DNA of 64,000 nucleotides. Source: JAGTVG01 sp964543195 (lineage in GTDB: Bacteria > Bacteroidota > Bacteroidia > Cytophagales > Cyclobacteriaceae). The stretch is taken from positions 186,001 through 250,000 of the forward strand of contig CAZIXF010000001.1 in the NCBI GenBank assembly GCA_964543195.1, given 5' to 3'. Each line of letters begins with the position of its first letter. The first letter of the stretch is position 1. Both the position numbers and the translations under genes were made by a program. The notes under the pieces are model-generated. The model searched no databases and was not told where the DNA came from. It saw only the letters and a list, made by a program, of their open reading frames with translations. Positions 44,228 through 53,979 of the stretch are shown here, piece by piece.

Positions 44228-46093
44228 ATGGAACTTAATACGCTTGACTGGTCGATTGTAGCGGTTTTCTTTCTCATTGTACTCTCCATAGGTTGGATTG
44301 CCTCCAGGACTGCGGGTAAGGATACATCGGAGTTTTTCCTGGGAGGACGAGGCATGCCCTGGTGGCTGCTGGGTATATCGATGGTGGCCTGTACCTTTTC
44401 TGCCGACACGCCCAACCTGGTCACCGGGATGGTCCGTGAAAATGGAGTGGCCAAAAACTGGGCCTGGTGGGCTTTCCTGATTACCGGTATGGTTACCGTG
44501 TTCATCTATGCAAAATTATGGCGCAGGTCGAATGTAATGACCGACCTCGAATTTTATGAGCAGCGATACAGTGGTAAGCCTGCCGCTTTCCTGCGTGGAT
44601 TCCGTGCAGTATACCTGGGCTTATTATTCAATGTCTTGATCATGGGTACCGTAACCCTGGCCGCCATTAAGATAGGAGCCGTCATGCTGAAACTGGAGCC
44701 GTGGCAGACAGTCGTAGGGGCTTCCCTGGTGGTGGTGGTTTATGCCGGACTGGGTGGATTGAAAGGGGTGATCTGGGCTGACTTCTTCCAGTATGGGATC
44801 GCCATGTTCGGGGCTGTGCTGGCAGCTGTGGTGGCGGTAAAGCAACCTGAAGTGGGTGGGTTGCAAAACCTGTTGACGCATCCTGTCCTTCAGGACAAAA
44901 TATCCTTTATCCCTGAATTTACCGATCCATCGGTCTACATTCCCTTGCTGATCGTGCCCATTGCCGTCCAGTGGTGGGCTGTATGGTATCCGGGTGCGGA
45001 ACCCGGCGGAGGGGGATACATAGCACAGCGTATGCTGGCGGCCAAGAATGAAAAAAATGCCATAGGCGCCACCCTTTTATTTAACTTTGCTCATTATGCC
45101 TTACGGCCATGGCCCTGGATCATCGTGGCGCTGGCTTCAATAGTGATCTATCCGGATCTTCAGTCAATAAAAGCAGAATTTCCTGCCATAACGGATGAAT
45201 ATCTAAAGGATGATGTGGCCTACCCGGTCATGTTGTCGAAGTTGAGTCCCGGCTGGCTAGGACTGGTGGTGGCATCTATCATTGCAGCATATATGTCAAC
45301 GATCGGCACCCATCTGAACTGGGGCTCTTCCTATCTGGTCAATGATTTTTATAAAAGATTTGTGAATCCGAAAGCTACCGAAAAGAGTTTTGTGGCGGTG
45401 GGCCGTCTTACTACCGTCCTGTTAATGGTGCTTGTGGGGTTGATCGCCTTATTCTTCCTCGAAGACGCTACCCAGGCATTTAATATCATCCTGCTTTCCG
45501 GCGCTGGTTCCGGACTGATCTATCTTCTGCGTTGGTTCTGGTGGCGTATTAACGCCTGGACGGAGGTGGTAGCCATGATCGTGGCCACCACTACGGCCGT
45601 GATTCTGGTGTTTTTCATCAATGATATGTGGCTGGCCAATACATTCGGAGGCGTGTATCCTCTTCCTTCCGATTATGAGGCATACGGGGTAAAAGCCCTT
45701 GCAGGCACCGTGTTCCCTATCAAATTGTTTGTGGCCATTACATGCACCACCATTGCCTGGATCGTGACCATGTATCTTACCAGGCCCGAAGATAAACAGA
45801 CCCTGAGGGATTTTTATCAGCTTACCCAGCCGGGCGGACCGGGATGGAAAAAAGTGGTGGAGGATGCAAAGAAAGAAGGAGTCCAGATCAATGACCGGTA
45901 TGAAGACAAAAGCTGGGAAATGCCCATTCAGATACTCATGGTGTTTATTGGATGTATAATCATATATTTCAGCCTGTTCGGCATAGGGAACATCTTATAC
46001 GGAAACCCACTTACCGCCACGGTATTGTTCATCATAGCCGGAGCGGGCACCTTTTTTCTGTTCAAGTCCTTTAATAAATTACGGGCCAATTAA
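44228..46093 (+). CDS. Sodium:solute symporter family transporter
   Basis: This 621-aa polytopic protein has about 13-15 membrane segments and belongs to the SSS family. Seen: SRTAGKDTSEFFLGGRGMP, MVACTFSADTPNLVTGMV, GLGGLKGVIWADFFQ and AAYMSTIGTHLNWGSSYLVN (with the Na-site region). Similar Bacteroidota proteins carry sugars or related solutes, but the substrate is not deducible. It is followed by a nucleotidyltransferase gene after 71 bp. By eye the coding region is richer in G and C than its neighbours (many GGC, CTG and GTG codons). Confidence 0.92.
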   Translation: MELNTLDWSIVAVFFLIVLSIGWIASRTAGKDTSEFFLGGRGMPWWLLGISMVACTFSADTPNLVTGMVRENGVAKNWAWWAFLITGMVTVFIYAKLWRRSNVMTDLEFYEQRYSGKPAAFLRGFRAVYLGLLFNVLIMGTVTLAAIKIGAVMLKLEPWQTVVGASLVVVVYAGLGGLKGVIWADFFQYGIAMFGAVLAAVVAVKQPEVGGLQNLLTHPVLQDKISFIPEFTDPSVYIPLLIVPIAVQWWAVWYPGAEPGGGGYIAQRMLAAKNEKNAIGATLLFNFAHYALRPWPWIIVALASIVIYPDLQSIKAEFPAITDEYLKDDVAYPVMLSKLSPGWLGLVVASIIAAYMSTIGTHLNWGSSYLVNDFYKRFVNPKATEKSFVAVGRLTTVLLMVLVGLIALFFLEDATQAFNIILLSGAGSGLIYLLRWFWWRINAWTEVVAMIVATTTAVILVFFINDMWLANTFGGVYPLPSDYEAYGVKALAGTVFPIKLFVAITCTTIAWIVTMYLTRPEDKQTLRDFYQLTQPGGPGWKKVVEDAKKEGVQINDRYEDKSWEMPIQILMVFIGCIIIYFSLFGIGNILYGNPLTATVLFIIAGAGTFFLFKSFNKLRAN

Positions 46094-46164
46094 TAACTCT
46101 GGACGGTTGACTTCAATATTCCGGATTATTATGCGGGATAGTATTTGCCATTAATTTAATAGAT

Positions 46165-47058
46165 ATGGATTTAACGTTGGTGATCATGGCGGCCGGTATA
46201 GGCAGCCGTTACGGTGGAGTGAAACAGCTGGACAGTGTAGGTCCTTCAGGAGAAACCCTAATGGATTACTCCATTTATGACGGAATGAGGGCAGGTTTCA
46301 ACAAGGTAGTTTTTATAATCAGAAGGGAATTGAGAGAAGCATTCGATGAGCATTATCAATCCCGTTTCAGGGACAAGATACCCATCAGATACGTATACCA
46401 GGATGAGTTTCATAAATATGAAGACCAGTATGAAATTCAGCGGAACAAACCCTGGGGCACGGGACATGCCATGTTATCGGCTGCGGACGAGATCGATGAG
46501 TCATTTGCGATATTAAACGCCGATGATTTTTACGGAAGGGGAGCCTTTATGCTTATGGCTGATGCTTTAAGGCAAAATAAAAAGAAAAATACATTTTTTC
46601 TCCTTGCCTATAAGCTTATCAATACCCTGTCGGAACATGGTACGGTATCCCGGGGCTTATGTAAGACCGATGAAGACCATCATTTAGTCGATGTGCGGGA
46701 ACTGACCAAAATCGGGAAGAAGGAAGGGGAGATCGTGTATCAGGAGGGAGATTCTTATAAACTACTGCAACCGAATGACCTTGTTTCCATGAATTTCTGG
46801 GGATTTACACCCTGGGTTTTTGAAGAACTTGACAAGACTTTCAGTGAGTTTATCGATAATAATTACGATAAACCAAAAGCAGAATTCTATATACCTTCCT
46901 TTGTCGATCAGCTCATCAAACAGGGGAAAGCACAGGTTAAGGTACTCTCTACGGATGAAACCTGGCTGGGTGTAACCTACAGGGAAGATAAACCAAGAGT
47001 AGCGAAAGGTATCAAACAGTTGGTCAGGGAGGGTGTATATCCGGAAGAAATCAAATAA
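46165..47058 (+). CDS. NDP-sugar-type nucleotidyltransferase
   Basis: This 297-aa protein has a GT-A fold nucleotidyltransferase start, LVIMAAGIGSRYGGVKQLD, and the metal-binding AILNADDFYG. The SGETLMDYSIYDGMRAG segment is typical of this Bacteroidota group, which often lies with sugar kinase or transporter genes. It probably transfers a nucleotide to a sugar phosphate; the exact sugar is unknown. The upstream symporter may supply the sugar (inference). Confidence 0.85.
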   Translation: MDLTLVIMAAGIGSRYGGVKQLDSVGPSGETLMDYSIYDGMRAGFNKVVFIIRRELREAFDEHYQSRFRDKIPIRYVYQDEFHKYEDQYEIQRNKPWGTGHAMLSAADEIDESFAILNADDFYGRGAFMLMADALRQNKKKNTFFLLAYKLINTLSEHGTVSRGLCKTDEDHHLVDVRELTKIGKKEGEIVYQEGDSYKLLQPNDLVSMNFWGFTPWVFEELDKTFSEFIDNNYDKPKAEFYIPSFVDQLIKQGKAQVKVLSTDETWLGVTYREDKPRVAKGIKQLVREGVYPEEIK

Positions 47059-47117
47059 AAATTTTTTTGTAAGCAAAAAAACCCCTTATTTAAAAGGATG
47101 AGGTGAGCAGGATAACT

Positions 47118-49409
47118 ATGACCGCATTATTACGGAAAGCGTATTTGTATTTAATACTGTTCCTGGTTTTTATTCAGTCAGTGATCCTATTGCAGCGATG
47201 CAGTGAAACCCCGGGATCAAGGCAGGCCCCACGACTGAAAAAAGAACCGGGTGTGGTGGAGATGTTAACGGATGAGGATTTTGCCGGTACGGAATCCTGT
47301 ATTGAATGTCATCCCGGAGAATATGAAGACTGGTTAGGGTCCCATCACGATGAGGCCATGATGAAGGCTGATGAAAAATCTGTAAAAGGTGATTTCAATG
47401 ACATTACTTTTTACAGCCAGGGAGTAACCACCAGATTTTACAGGGAAGATGATAGGTTCATGGTGAATACTGAAGGCCCCGAAGGAACCAACCAGGATTA
47501 TGAGATTGTCTATACATTTGGTACCGAGCCCCTGCAGCAATATATTGTGGAATTCCCGAAAGGACGATATCAATGCCTTCATATTGCATGGGATACTGAG
47601 GAGGGAAAGTGGTTCGACCTTTATCCCGACATGAAACTGGCCCTGCAGGAATGGTTGCACTGGTCCAACGGGAGTATGACCTGGAACACTACCTGTGCGG
47701 ATTGTCATTCCACCAATGTACATAAGAATTATTTCAACGAGGCGGATTCTTTTAATACGACTTATACATTAATCAACGTGAGTTGCGAGGCCTGTCATGG
47801 CCCGTCGAAAAAACATATTCAGTATATTAATTCCGATTTATATGATTCAACAAAGGATTACAATGCTTCCCTTCACCTTAAGATGGTAAGTTCAGACCCC
47901 TCTACTCAGCAGGTAGACGATTGTGCGCGGTGCCATTCACGACGGGTACAGTTCACAAAGGCCTATAACCATTCCGGAGAGTTCAGAGATCATTATTCTC
48001 CGGAAATACTTCGCGACCATGTATATTTTCCCGATGGACAAATACTGGATGAGGATTATGTGTATTCCTCATTCGTGCAGACCAAAATGTATCACCAGGA
48101 TGTAAAATGTACCAATTGCCATAATCCTCATTCCAATAAACTACTGTTTGAAGGCAATACCCTGTGTTTGCAATGCCATGTTCCGGCCGATTATGACACC
48201 TATGAGCATCATTTCCACAAGGACGATGAGGGTGGACAAAGTTGCATCAGTTGCCATATGGACGGACGCTATTATATGGTTAACGATTACAGAAGGGATC
48301 ATTCCTTCCGTGTTCCCCGCCCTGATCTTTCAGTGGAATATGACGTTCCCAATGCATGTAACAGTTGTCATGACGATAAATCGGCCCGGTGGGCGGCTGA
48401 CTGGGTAAATGAATGGTACGGTCCTGAGAGAGACAGGAATTATGCCGATGTACTCTGTCTGGGCAGTACCCGATCGGAAGAGGCTGTTCCTGTTCTGGAT
48501 ACCCTGGTACGGAGCCGGTCGCAGCCGGCTATTGCCCGGGCTACAGCCGTATGGTACCTGGGTTTTATCGATAATGAACAATCCAATATGGCCATTATAT
48601 CAGCCCTGAACGATCCCGATCCCACCGTGAGGTATACGGCCGTGGAAGTAATGCAGTCGTTCCCGCAGGAACTCAGGTATCAGTATATTACTCCTTTGCT
48701 GAAAGATCCTGTCCGGTCGGTGCGGGTTATGGCCTTCGATGCATTGACTGATATTCCAATCTCTTCCTTCAGTGAAGATATTCGCCAGGTGTACCGGAAG
48801 GTACTCCCCGAATATAAGTCCATGCTCGATGTAAGGGCCGATTTCCCGGGTGGGCAGTTGCAGAGGGCGCGATATTATGAACGGCAGGGGCGGATTGATG
48901 AGGCGGAAGAAGCCTTAAAAAAAGCCATAGGTTTCGACTCCCTGTTCAATGCAGCCCGGATAAACCTGGCTCATCTTCAACATAATAAGGGTGATATTCA
49001 GGAAGCCATTAATTTGTTCAAACTGGTTATCAATATTGAACCTCAATACGGTCCGGCATACTATTCACTCGGGTTATTATATGCAGAGCAGGAAAATATG
49101 GACCGGGCTATTGAATATCTTCAGAAAGCCTTGGAAAGAGAACCGGAAAACACCCGGATTTTTTACAATCTTGCCCTCGCCTATCAGCAGACCGGGAAAA
49201 CGGGGATGGCTGAGAAAACATTCCTGGAGGCACTGGATAAAGAACCGGGGAATTCTGATATACGGTACGCATTGACCATACTGTATGTCCAGCAGGAACA
49301 ATTTGACAAAGCTTCTGAACATATTACCCGGTTGAAACAATCGTTTCCTGATAATCCCCGGTTATCCGAATTGGAATCGTTAATAAACAGAAATTTAAAT
49401 AATAACTAA
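47118..49409 (+). CDS. Octaheme c-type cytochrome with HEAT and TPR repeats
   Basis: The product is 763 aa from the ATG at 47118; a GTG lies 15 bp upstream. An N-terminal hydrophobic segment (about residues 4-22) is a signal or anchor. Eight CxxCH heme motifs follow: CIECH, CADCH, CEACH, CARCH, CTNCH, CLQCH, CISCH, CNSCH (about 55-430). Then come a HEAT-like region (about 445-570: VRYTAVEVMQSFPQE, VRSVRVMAFDALTDI) and about four TPRs (580-740: ALKKAIGFDSLFNAARINLA, YSLGLLYAEQENMDRAIEYL). It resembles cytochrome c554-type multiheme proteins joined to protein-interaction repeats. A redox or electron-transfer role in the periplasm is inferred; the partner is unknown. Confidence 0.9.
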   Translation: MTALLRKAYLYLILFLVFIQSVILLQRCSETPGSRQAPRLKKEPGVVEMLTDEDFAGTESCIECHPGEYEDWLGSHHDEAMMKADEKSVKGDFNDITFYSQGVTTRFYREDDRFMVNTEGPEGTNQDYEIVYTFGTEPLQQYIVEFPKGRYQCLHIAWDTEEGKWFDLYPDMKLALQEWLHWSNGSMTWNTTCADCHSTNVHKNYFNEADSFNTTYTLINVSCEACHGPSKKHIQYINSDLYDSTKDYNASLHLKMVSSDPSTQQVDDCARCHSRRVQFTKAYNHSGEFRDHYSPEILRDHVYFPDGQILDEDYVYSSFVQTKMYHQDVKCTNCHNPHSNKLLFEGNTLCLQCHVPADYDTYEHHFHKDDEGGQSCISCHMDGRYYMVNDYRRDHSFRVPRPDLSVEYDVPNACNSCHDDKSARWAADWVNEWYGPERDRNYADVLCLGSTRSEEAVPVLDTLVRSRSQPAIARATAVWYLGFIDNEQSNMAIISALNDPDPTVRYTAVEVMQSFPQELRYQYITPLLKDPVRSVRVMAFDALTDIPISSFSEDIRQVYRKVLPEYKSMLDVRADFPGGQLQRARYYERQGRIDEAEEALKKAIGFDSLFNAARINLAHLQHNKGDIQEAINLFKLVINIEPQYGPAYYSLGLLYAEQENMDRAIEYLQKALEREPENTRIFYNLALAYQQTGKTGMAEKTFLEALDKEPGNSDIRYALTILYVQQEQFDKASEHITRLKQSFPDNPRLSELESLINRNLNNN

Positions 49410-49566
49410 CAATATAGTTCAGTGGGAGCGGATAAGACCGGATTTTCATACCATTGTAAATTTGGATATATTTATAAGGACATTGATCATTTCCGGACCA
49501 AAAAACTTTTTCAGGTGTGATACCAAAAACATTTTATCAGGAAAACAGATCGTATTTTACATATTG

Positions 49567-50292
49567 ATGAATAAAATCGGTTACTGGCTTTATCAGCCCT
49601 ATAAATGGTTATTCTTCGGACCGTTTTTTATTATTAACAGTATTTTTTTCGGCCTGGTCGCGGTACTGGTATCTCTTTTTTTCAGTCAAAAAGCAGGCAG
49701 CTATATCGGTGGTATAATGTGGGCAAGATTGAACGGTCTGCTCACCCCGGTCCGGGTAAAGGTAAAAGGGCGGGAACATTTAAAAAAAGGCCAGAGTTAT
49801 GTGATAATAGCTAACCATCAAAGTGCCTATGATATATTTGTGCTTTATGGCTGGCTGGGGATCGATTTTAAATGGGTGATGAAAAAAGAATTGAGAAAAA
49901 TACCCGGGGTAGGTTTTGGCAGTCAGGCAGCAGGTCATATTTTTATCGATCGCTCAAGTACCAAGTCAGCCATAGAATCCATTCAGAAGGCAAGAACAAA
50001 GATCAGGGACGGCACTTCGGTGGCCTTCTTCCCGGAAGGAACACGGAGTAAAAGTCCCGAACTCCTACCCTTCAAAAAAGGGGCCTATCGCCTTGCTTTC
50101 GATCTGAATCTTCCGCTTCTCCCGGTTACGATCAGGGGCACCCGGGAAATTATGCCGCCGGGAACACTCGATCTTCGGCCGGGGAGGGCAGAGATCATTA
50201 TTCACCCCCCCGTAAATATCAATGATTATAGTCCGGAGCGTATTTCCGATCTGATCGAGGATACAAGAAACGCAATTGCCTCTTCGCTTTAA
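49567..50292 (+). CDS. 1-acyl-sn-glycerol-3-phosphate acyltransferase
   Basis: The product is 241 aa from the ATG at 49567. The longer frame from 49462 adds 35 residues without family resemblance. Seen: a membrane segment near the start, the catalytic IANHQSAYDIFV (HxxxxD), FIDRSSTKSAIESI and FFPEGTRSKSPELLPF (motif III). It makes phosphatidic acid from lysophosphatidic acid, using acyl-ACP or acyl-CoA. It ends inside the last codons of the convergent beta-propeller gene. Confidence 0.93.
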   Translation: MNKIGYWLYQPYKWLFFGPFFIINSIFFGLVAVLVSLFFSQKAGSYIGGIMWARLNGLLTPVRVKVKGREHLKKGQSYVIIANHQSAYDIFVLYGWLGIDFKWVMKKELRKIPGVGFGSQAAGHIFIDRSSTKSAIESIQKARTKIRDGTSVAFFPEGTRSKSPELLPFKKGAYRLAFDLNLPLLPVTIRGTREIMPPGTLDLRPGRAEIIIHPPVNINDYSPERISDLIEDTRNAIASSL

Positions 50293-51785
50293 TAGGTATA
50301 GCTTACAAATCCGATTTTTTTACTGTCAGGCGACCAGGAGGGCACATTGATGGTGCCCTGGCCACCGTAAAGATGCGTGATTATCTTAATATCGCCCCCG
50401 TCTGCCGGCATCATACGAAGCATGACATTTTTATTGGGAGGATGACTGGCGGGGGGAACTTCTTCCGGATAGGAAATGAATACTATCCATTTTCCATCAG
50501 GAGAGGGATGGGGGAACCAGTCCTGATATTCATCAAAGGTGAGCTGTTCTGCTTCTGAGCCATCTGGTTTCATTCTCCAGATCTGCATGGTGCCTGAACG
50601 ACAGGAATTAAAATAGATATATTCACCGTCGGGAGAATAATCAGGTCCGTCATCAAGACAATCGGAAGCGTTTAACTTTTCTTCCCTGCCGCCTTTTCTC
50701 CTGTTTCGATATATGTTGAAGGAGGTTTCATCGCCTCTTCTGGCCACATACGCCACATGTTTACTGTCAGATGACCACCCGTGCCAGTAGGAGGGCACAT
50801 TTTCTGTAACCAGTTGAGGTTCTCCTCCTTCATACGGTATCACGTAAATTCTGCTTCCCACATCCGGGTCATTATTACTTATGGCAATCCATTTACTGTC
50901 GGGCGATATACCATGGTCATTGTTCAGGTTGTTGAGATTGCCAGTGTTTATCTTCACCGGCTCACCCCCGTCTACCGGGTATCTATACAGATTACCCCCG
51001 GAATTATAGATCAGTACCGGTTCTACTTCTGACCAGTTTGGTGCCTCGATCAGATGATCAAATGTATTCAGGTTCACCCTGTTATAGGAATCGATATCAA
51101 TGAATTCAAGACGGCTTTTCACCCCTTCTCTAGAATCTTCATTTTCGGGAGCAGCAGGCACGGTGATCCGGACATTATTGAATGTAGCCTGCTGGAAATT
51201 ATGCTCATTATGTGAACAGATAAACAATCCTGCGTACACACTATAGCTCAGTTTTTGTTCATGTACAGCCAAAAGCTTTAAGGGTTCTCCTTTTTTAGCT
51301 GCACTCATAATATAGGTATTACCTTTTCTTTCCAGTTGAATAATGTCCGGCGCAGTAATCTCAGCTTTTATTTCTGCAGTCTCACCTTCTATTTCTTGTC
51401 TGTACTGCAACGAAGTGAGGCCATCTCCATGCACCGCTACATCTACATAGGGGGCATTATCGTCCAGCGATTGCCGGATCATCCATCCGACCTTTCTGTG
51501 GGGTTCGAGGTTATCTCCCATAAACTCTATTTTGGCATACAGGATAAAATCACCTTCCATGGTCTTCCAGACGTAATGAAATTCATCTTCCGTAAACCAG
51601 ATATTCTCCCCTGAACCTCCAATTACATATTCGTCTTCCTGTTGATCATAGGATACCGTACCCTGAATTTTAACATTTCCAATATCGGATTGACCCTCGA
51701 AGATCCCATGTGCAAACTCCTGGGAAAAAGCATTAATCACTGTTAACATTATGATCCCGGTTAAAAAACAGATATATTTTTTCAT
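50289..51785 (-). CDS. Secreted WD40-like (PD40) beta-propeller protein
   Basis: The product is 498 aa from ATG 51785 (MKKYICFLTGIIMLT signal). It has two parts. Residues about 25-215 are a jelly-roll, DUF1349-like or laminin-G-like module. Residues 230-498 carry PD40/TolB-type blades (DHGISPDSKWIAISNN, GWSSDSKHVAYVAR, DDGPDYSPDGEYIYFNSC, PSWSPDSKKIGFVSY). This pattern matches Bacteroidota proteins annotated as TolB-like or biopolymer transporters. The role is unknown; periplasmic or secreted. Confidence 0.85.
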   Translation of the reverse strand: MKKYICFLTGIIMLTVINAFSQEFAHGIFEGQSDIGNVKIQGTVSYDQQEDEYVIGGSGENIWFTEDEFHYVWKTMEGDFILYAKIEFMGDNLEPHRKVGWMIRQSLDDNAPYVDVAVHGDGLTSLQYRQEIEGETAEIKAEITAPDIIQLERKGNTYIMSAAKKGEPLKLLAVHEQKLSYSVYAGLFICSHNEHNFQQATFNNVRITVPAAPENEDSREGVKSRLEFIDIDSYNRVNLNTFDHLIEAPNWSEVEPVLIYNSGGNLYRYPVDGGEPVKINTGNLNNLNNDHGISPDSKWIAISNNDPDVGSRIYVIPYEGGEPQLVTENVPSYWHGWSSDSKHVAYVARRGDETSFNIYRNRRKGGREEKLNASDCLDDGPDYSPDGEYIYFNSCRSGTMQIWRMKPDGSEAEQLTFDEYQDWFPHPSPDGKWIVFISYPEEVPPASHPPNKNVMLRMMPADGGDIKIITHLYGGQGTINVPSWSPDSKKIGFVSYTY

Positions 51786-52024
51786 GATAAACAATTTATA
51801 ATGGACCTTTTTTAATCGTGTAAAGCTTCACGTAAGAAAAATAGGCAAAAATTCGATAAAAATCTATTGATGAGGTATTTCGTTCGGAGAAGGCCTTAGG
51901 ATATTGCAAATAAATGCCTGATCCTCATTTTTTTCATAAATAGATTGCAGGTATTATGATAAGCAGGTCAGTTTGTAATGGGCAGGATGAAGTGGACATG
52001 GTCAGGAACCCGGATGCAATCAAA

Positions 52025-53083
52025 TTATTCATTGACCGGAATGTCGATATGCCGGCCTTCTTCCAGAAGCATAAAGTCAACCCCGGCATATGAATCTTTA
52101 GCTTTTCTCAGATCTTTTTCGGGTTCCTTCATCCCATCGTCACCCAGCGGGAAAGTTCTGTAATGGATTCCGAAACTCTTTTCAGCATTGAGATCGAAAT
52201 GAGCCTTTACCGCATCGGAAGGAGAGGTATGAACGGGTGACATGAACCACCGGGGCAGATAAGCCCCTATTGGAAGCAGGGCAACATTGATGGGTGAAAA
52301 CCTTTTGCCGATTTCCTTAAAAAAGGGCGAATATCCTGTATCACCGGCAAAATATACATGGCTCTCTGCTACCTGTATCACATAGCCGGCCCAGAGTGTT
52401 TTGTCCCTGTCAAAAAATCCCCTTCCTGAAAAATGCTGGGCAGGCACACAATGTACGGTTATACGATCTGTAATGTCCTGTTTTCCCCACCAGTCCAGTT
52501 CGGCCGTATAATCAAGCCCCTTGTTATTCAGGTATTTTGAAACGCCAAGGGGTGTGATGATCCTTGGATTATAGTTTTTATCCAGTTTTTTTAATGTGGA
52601 AACATCCAGGTGGTCGTAGTGATTATGGCTGATAAGAATTAAATCGATAGGGGGAAGATCCTCAAACCGGATACCAGGAGGTCGCATTCTTTTCGGGCCT
52701 GCCCATGAGAAAGGACTTGCCCGTTTACTCCAGATCGGATCGGTAAGTATATTAATGCCTCTTGCCTGAATAAGGAAAGTACTGTGATTTACAAAATAAA
52801 CACGAACAATCGAATCGGGAACATCCGCAATTACTTTATATTGTTCCACATCTTCGATCTCCTGCCAGGGTCCCTGATCCCGGTTCCAGGCCCATTTGAC
52901 CAGGTCCTTAAAACCTTTGGCTCTGGCTTCGCCCGGATTTCTAAATTTTTTGCCGTTAAAGTGCGCTGATGTTTTACCGGAATATTCCGGAGCCGATAAC
53001 AGGTATCCGACAAAAATACCTGCTGCGAAAATAACCCCGGCCAGGGCCAATAATGTGGTTATCATGAACTTGATTAAATACAT
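52025..53083 (-). CDS. MBL-fold hydrolase, NAPE-PLD/UlaG-like
   Basis: The product is 352 aa. A short N-terminal membrane segment (about 6-28) anchors a metallo-beta-lactamase domain: FVNHSTFLIQARGINILTDP, LILISHNHYDHLDVSTLKK (metal site), VYFAGDTGYSPFFKEIG, and a terminal FGIHYRTFPLGDDGMKEPE. Relatives include bacterial N-acyl-phosphatidylethanolamine-type phospholipases, so a lipid substrate is possible. It is alone in its transcript. Confidence 0.88.
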   Translation of the reverse strand: MYLIKFMITTLLALAGVIFAAGIFVGYLLSAPEYSGKTSAHFNGKKFRNPGEARAKGFKDLVKWAWNRDQGPWQEIEDVEQYKVIADVPDSIVRVYFVNHSTFLIQARGINILTDPIWSKRASPFSWAGPKRMRPPGIRFEDLPPIDLILISHNHYDHLDVSTLKKLDKNYNPRIITPLGVSKYLNNKGLDYTAELDWWGKQDITDRITVHCVPAQHFSGRGFFDRDKTLWAGYVIQVAESHVYFAGDTGYSPFFKEIGKRFSPINVALLPIGAYLPRWFMSPVHTSPSDAVKAHFDLNAEKSFGIHYRTFPLGDDGMKEPEKDLRKAKDSYAGVDFMLLEEGRHIDIPVNE

Positions 53084-53262
53084 AATTAATATTCACCCGA
53101 AAATAATCAAATATACGAATTGGTCGAGGTATTAAACCAATGAGTAACCGCTATATTATGAAAAAAAATCGATTATTTTCAGGTAAAACCTGAAAGAAAG
53201 AACACGACTTTCTCTACCATGATTGTCCATGTCTTGTTTTTCTGCCATTGGGATTTTCTGTT

Positions 53263-53685
53263 TCAAGATGCATAGATCATATCATAACGATTGGGGTATC
53301 TGGTTATCTGTTTATCGGGGAAGATGCCGGTGATATCCGGAATGTCCCGGAGGCTGTCTTGCTGACAGGTTTCCGAATCTTTATGAAGCAGGGAAATATC
53401 CGAATTGGATACGGAATTTATGATCCCGGAAGCCGTACTTTTTTCCTTGTCGTTATAACTATCAGGTGTTGATCCATATGTATATTCATCATAACCCTTG
53501 AATTGTCCCTGAGGCACGATAACTCCGGCAAGCAGGATTAAGATAATTGTCGCATACCTGATATAAGAAATCCGGATTTTACCATAAAGAACGATGATCA
53601 GGAAGATTGTGGCGAACATATGCGCCAATAAAAGAAAACAGGGATCAATAAGAGGAAACCATGTTGAAAATTTTAATCCGGTCAA
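53263..53685 (-). CDS. Hypothetical small membrane protein
   Basis: The 140-aa frame opens with TTG. Two hydrophobic segments (FLLLAHMFATIFLIIVLYG and YATIILILLAGVIVP) are followed by a polar Ser/Asp-rich tail of about 80 residues. No family is recognised and there is no ribosome site, so expression is uncertain. Its composition and the absence of a competing frame make it the best candidate in this stretch. Confidence 0.4.
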   Translation of the reverse strand: MTGLKFSTWFPLIDPCFLLLAHMFATIFLIIVLYGKIRISYIRYATIILILLAGVIVPQGQFKGYDEYTYGSTPDSYNDKEKSTASGIINSVSNSDISLLHKDSETCQQDSLRDIPDITGIFPDKQITRYPNRYDMIYAS

Positions 53686-53979
53686 CGATAACAGGAGGAA
53701 AAAAATAAGATTATAAAATGTAAAATATCATGAAGTTTTTTTATATTGATTTTGAATATATTACAAATTAATACGGCTATAGTTTAGTATAGCGTGTTAA
53801 ACTTGGTGTTTTCTTCGTGTCTTCACGTCTTAGCGGCTGTTTTTTTTGTCTCTGTTAAAAGTCCTTGGGATATCGTGAACACATGTTCCAACGCAAATTT
53901 AAACTGTAGCCATTAATTCCGAAGCAATACTTTAAGGGTTTTGGTTATTCGGTAATTCGGGTGAATTAAACTTTCTAAT
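53686..53979. repeat. Intergenic remnant of a Bacteroidota-type repeat
   Basis: On the minus strand near 53850-53795 the sequence reads GCCGCTAAGACGTGAAGACA, followed by CGAAGAAAACACCAAGTTT. It is built of degenerate near-9-bp units and resembles the GCCACGAAAGCACC and CACTAAGTTT parts of the 35-kb element. No inverted ends or flanking duplications were found, so it is a decayed copy at most. No gene is present. Confidence 0.4.
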
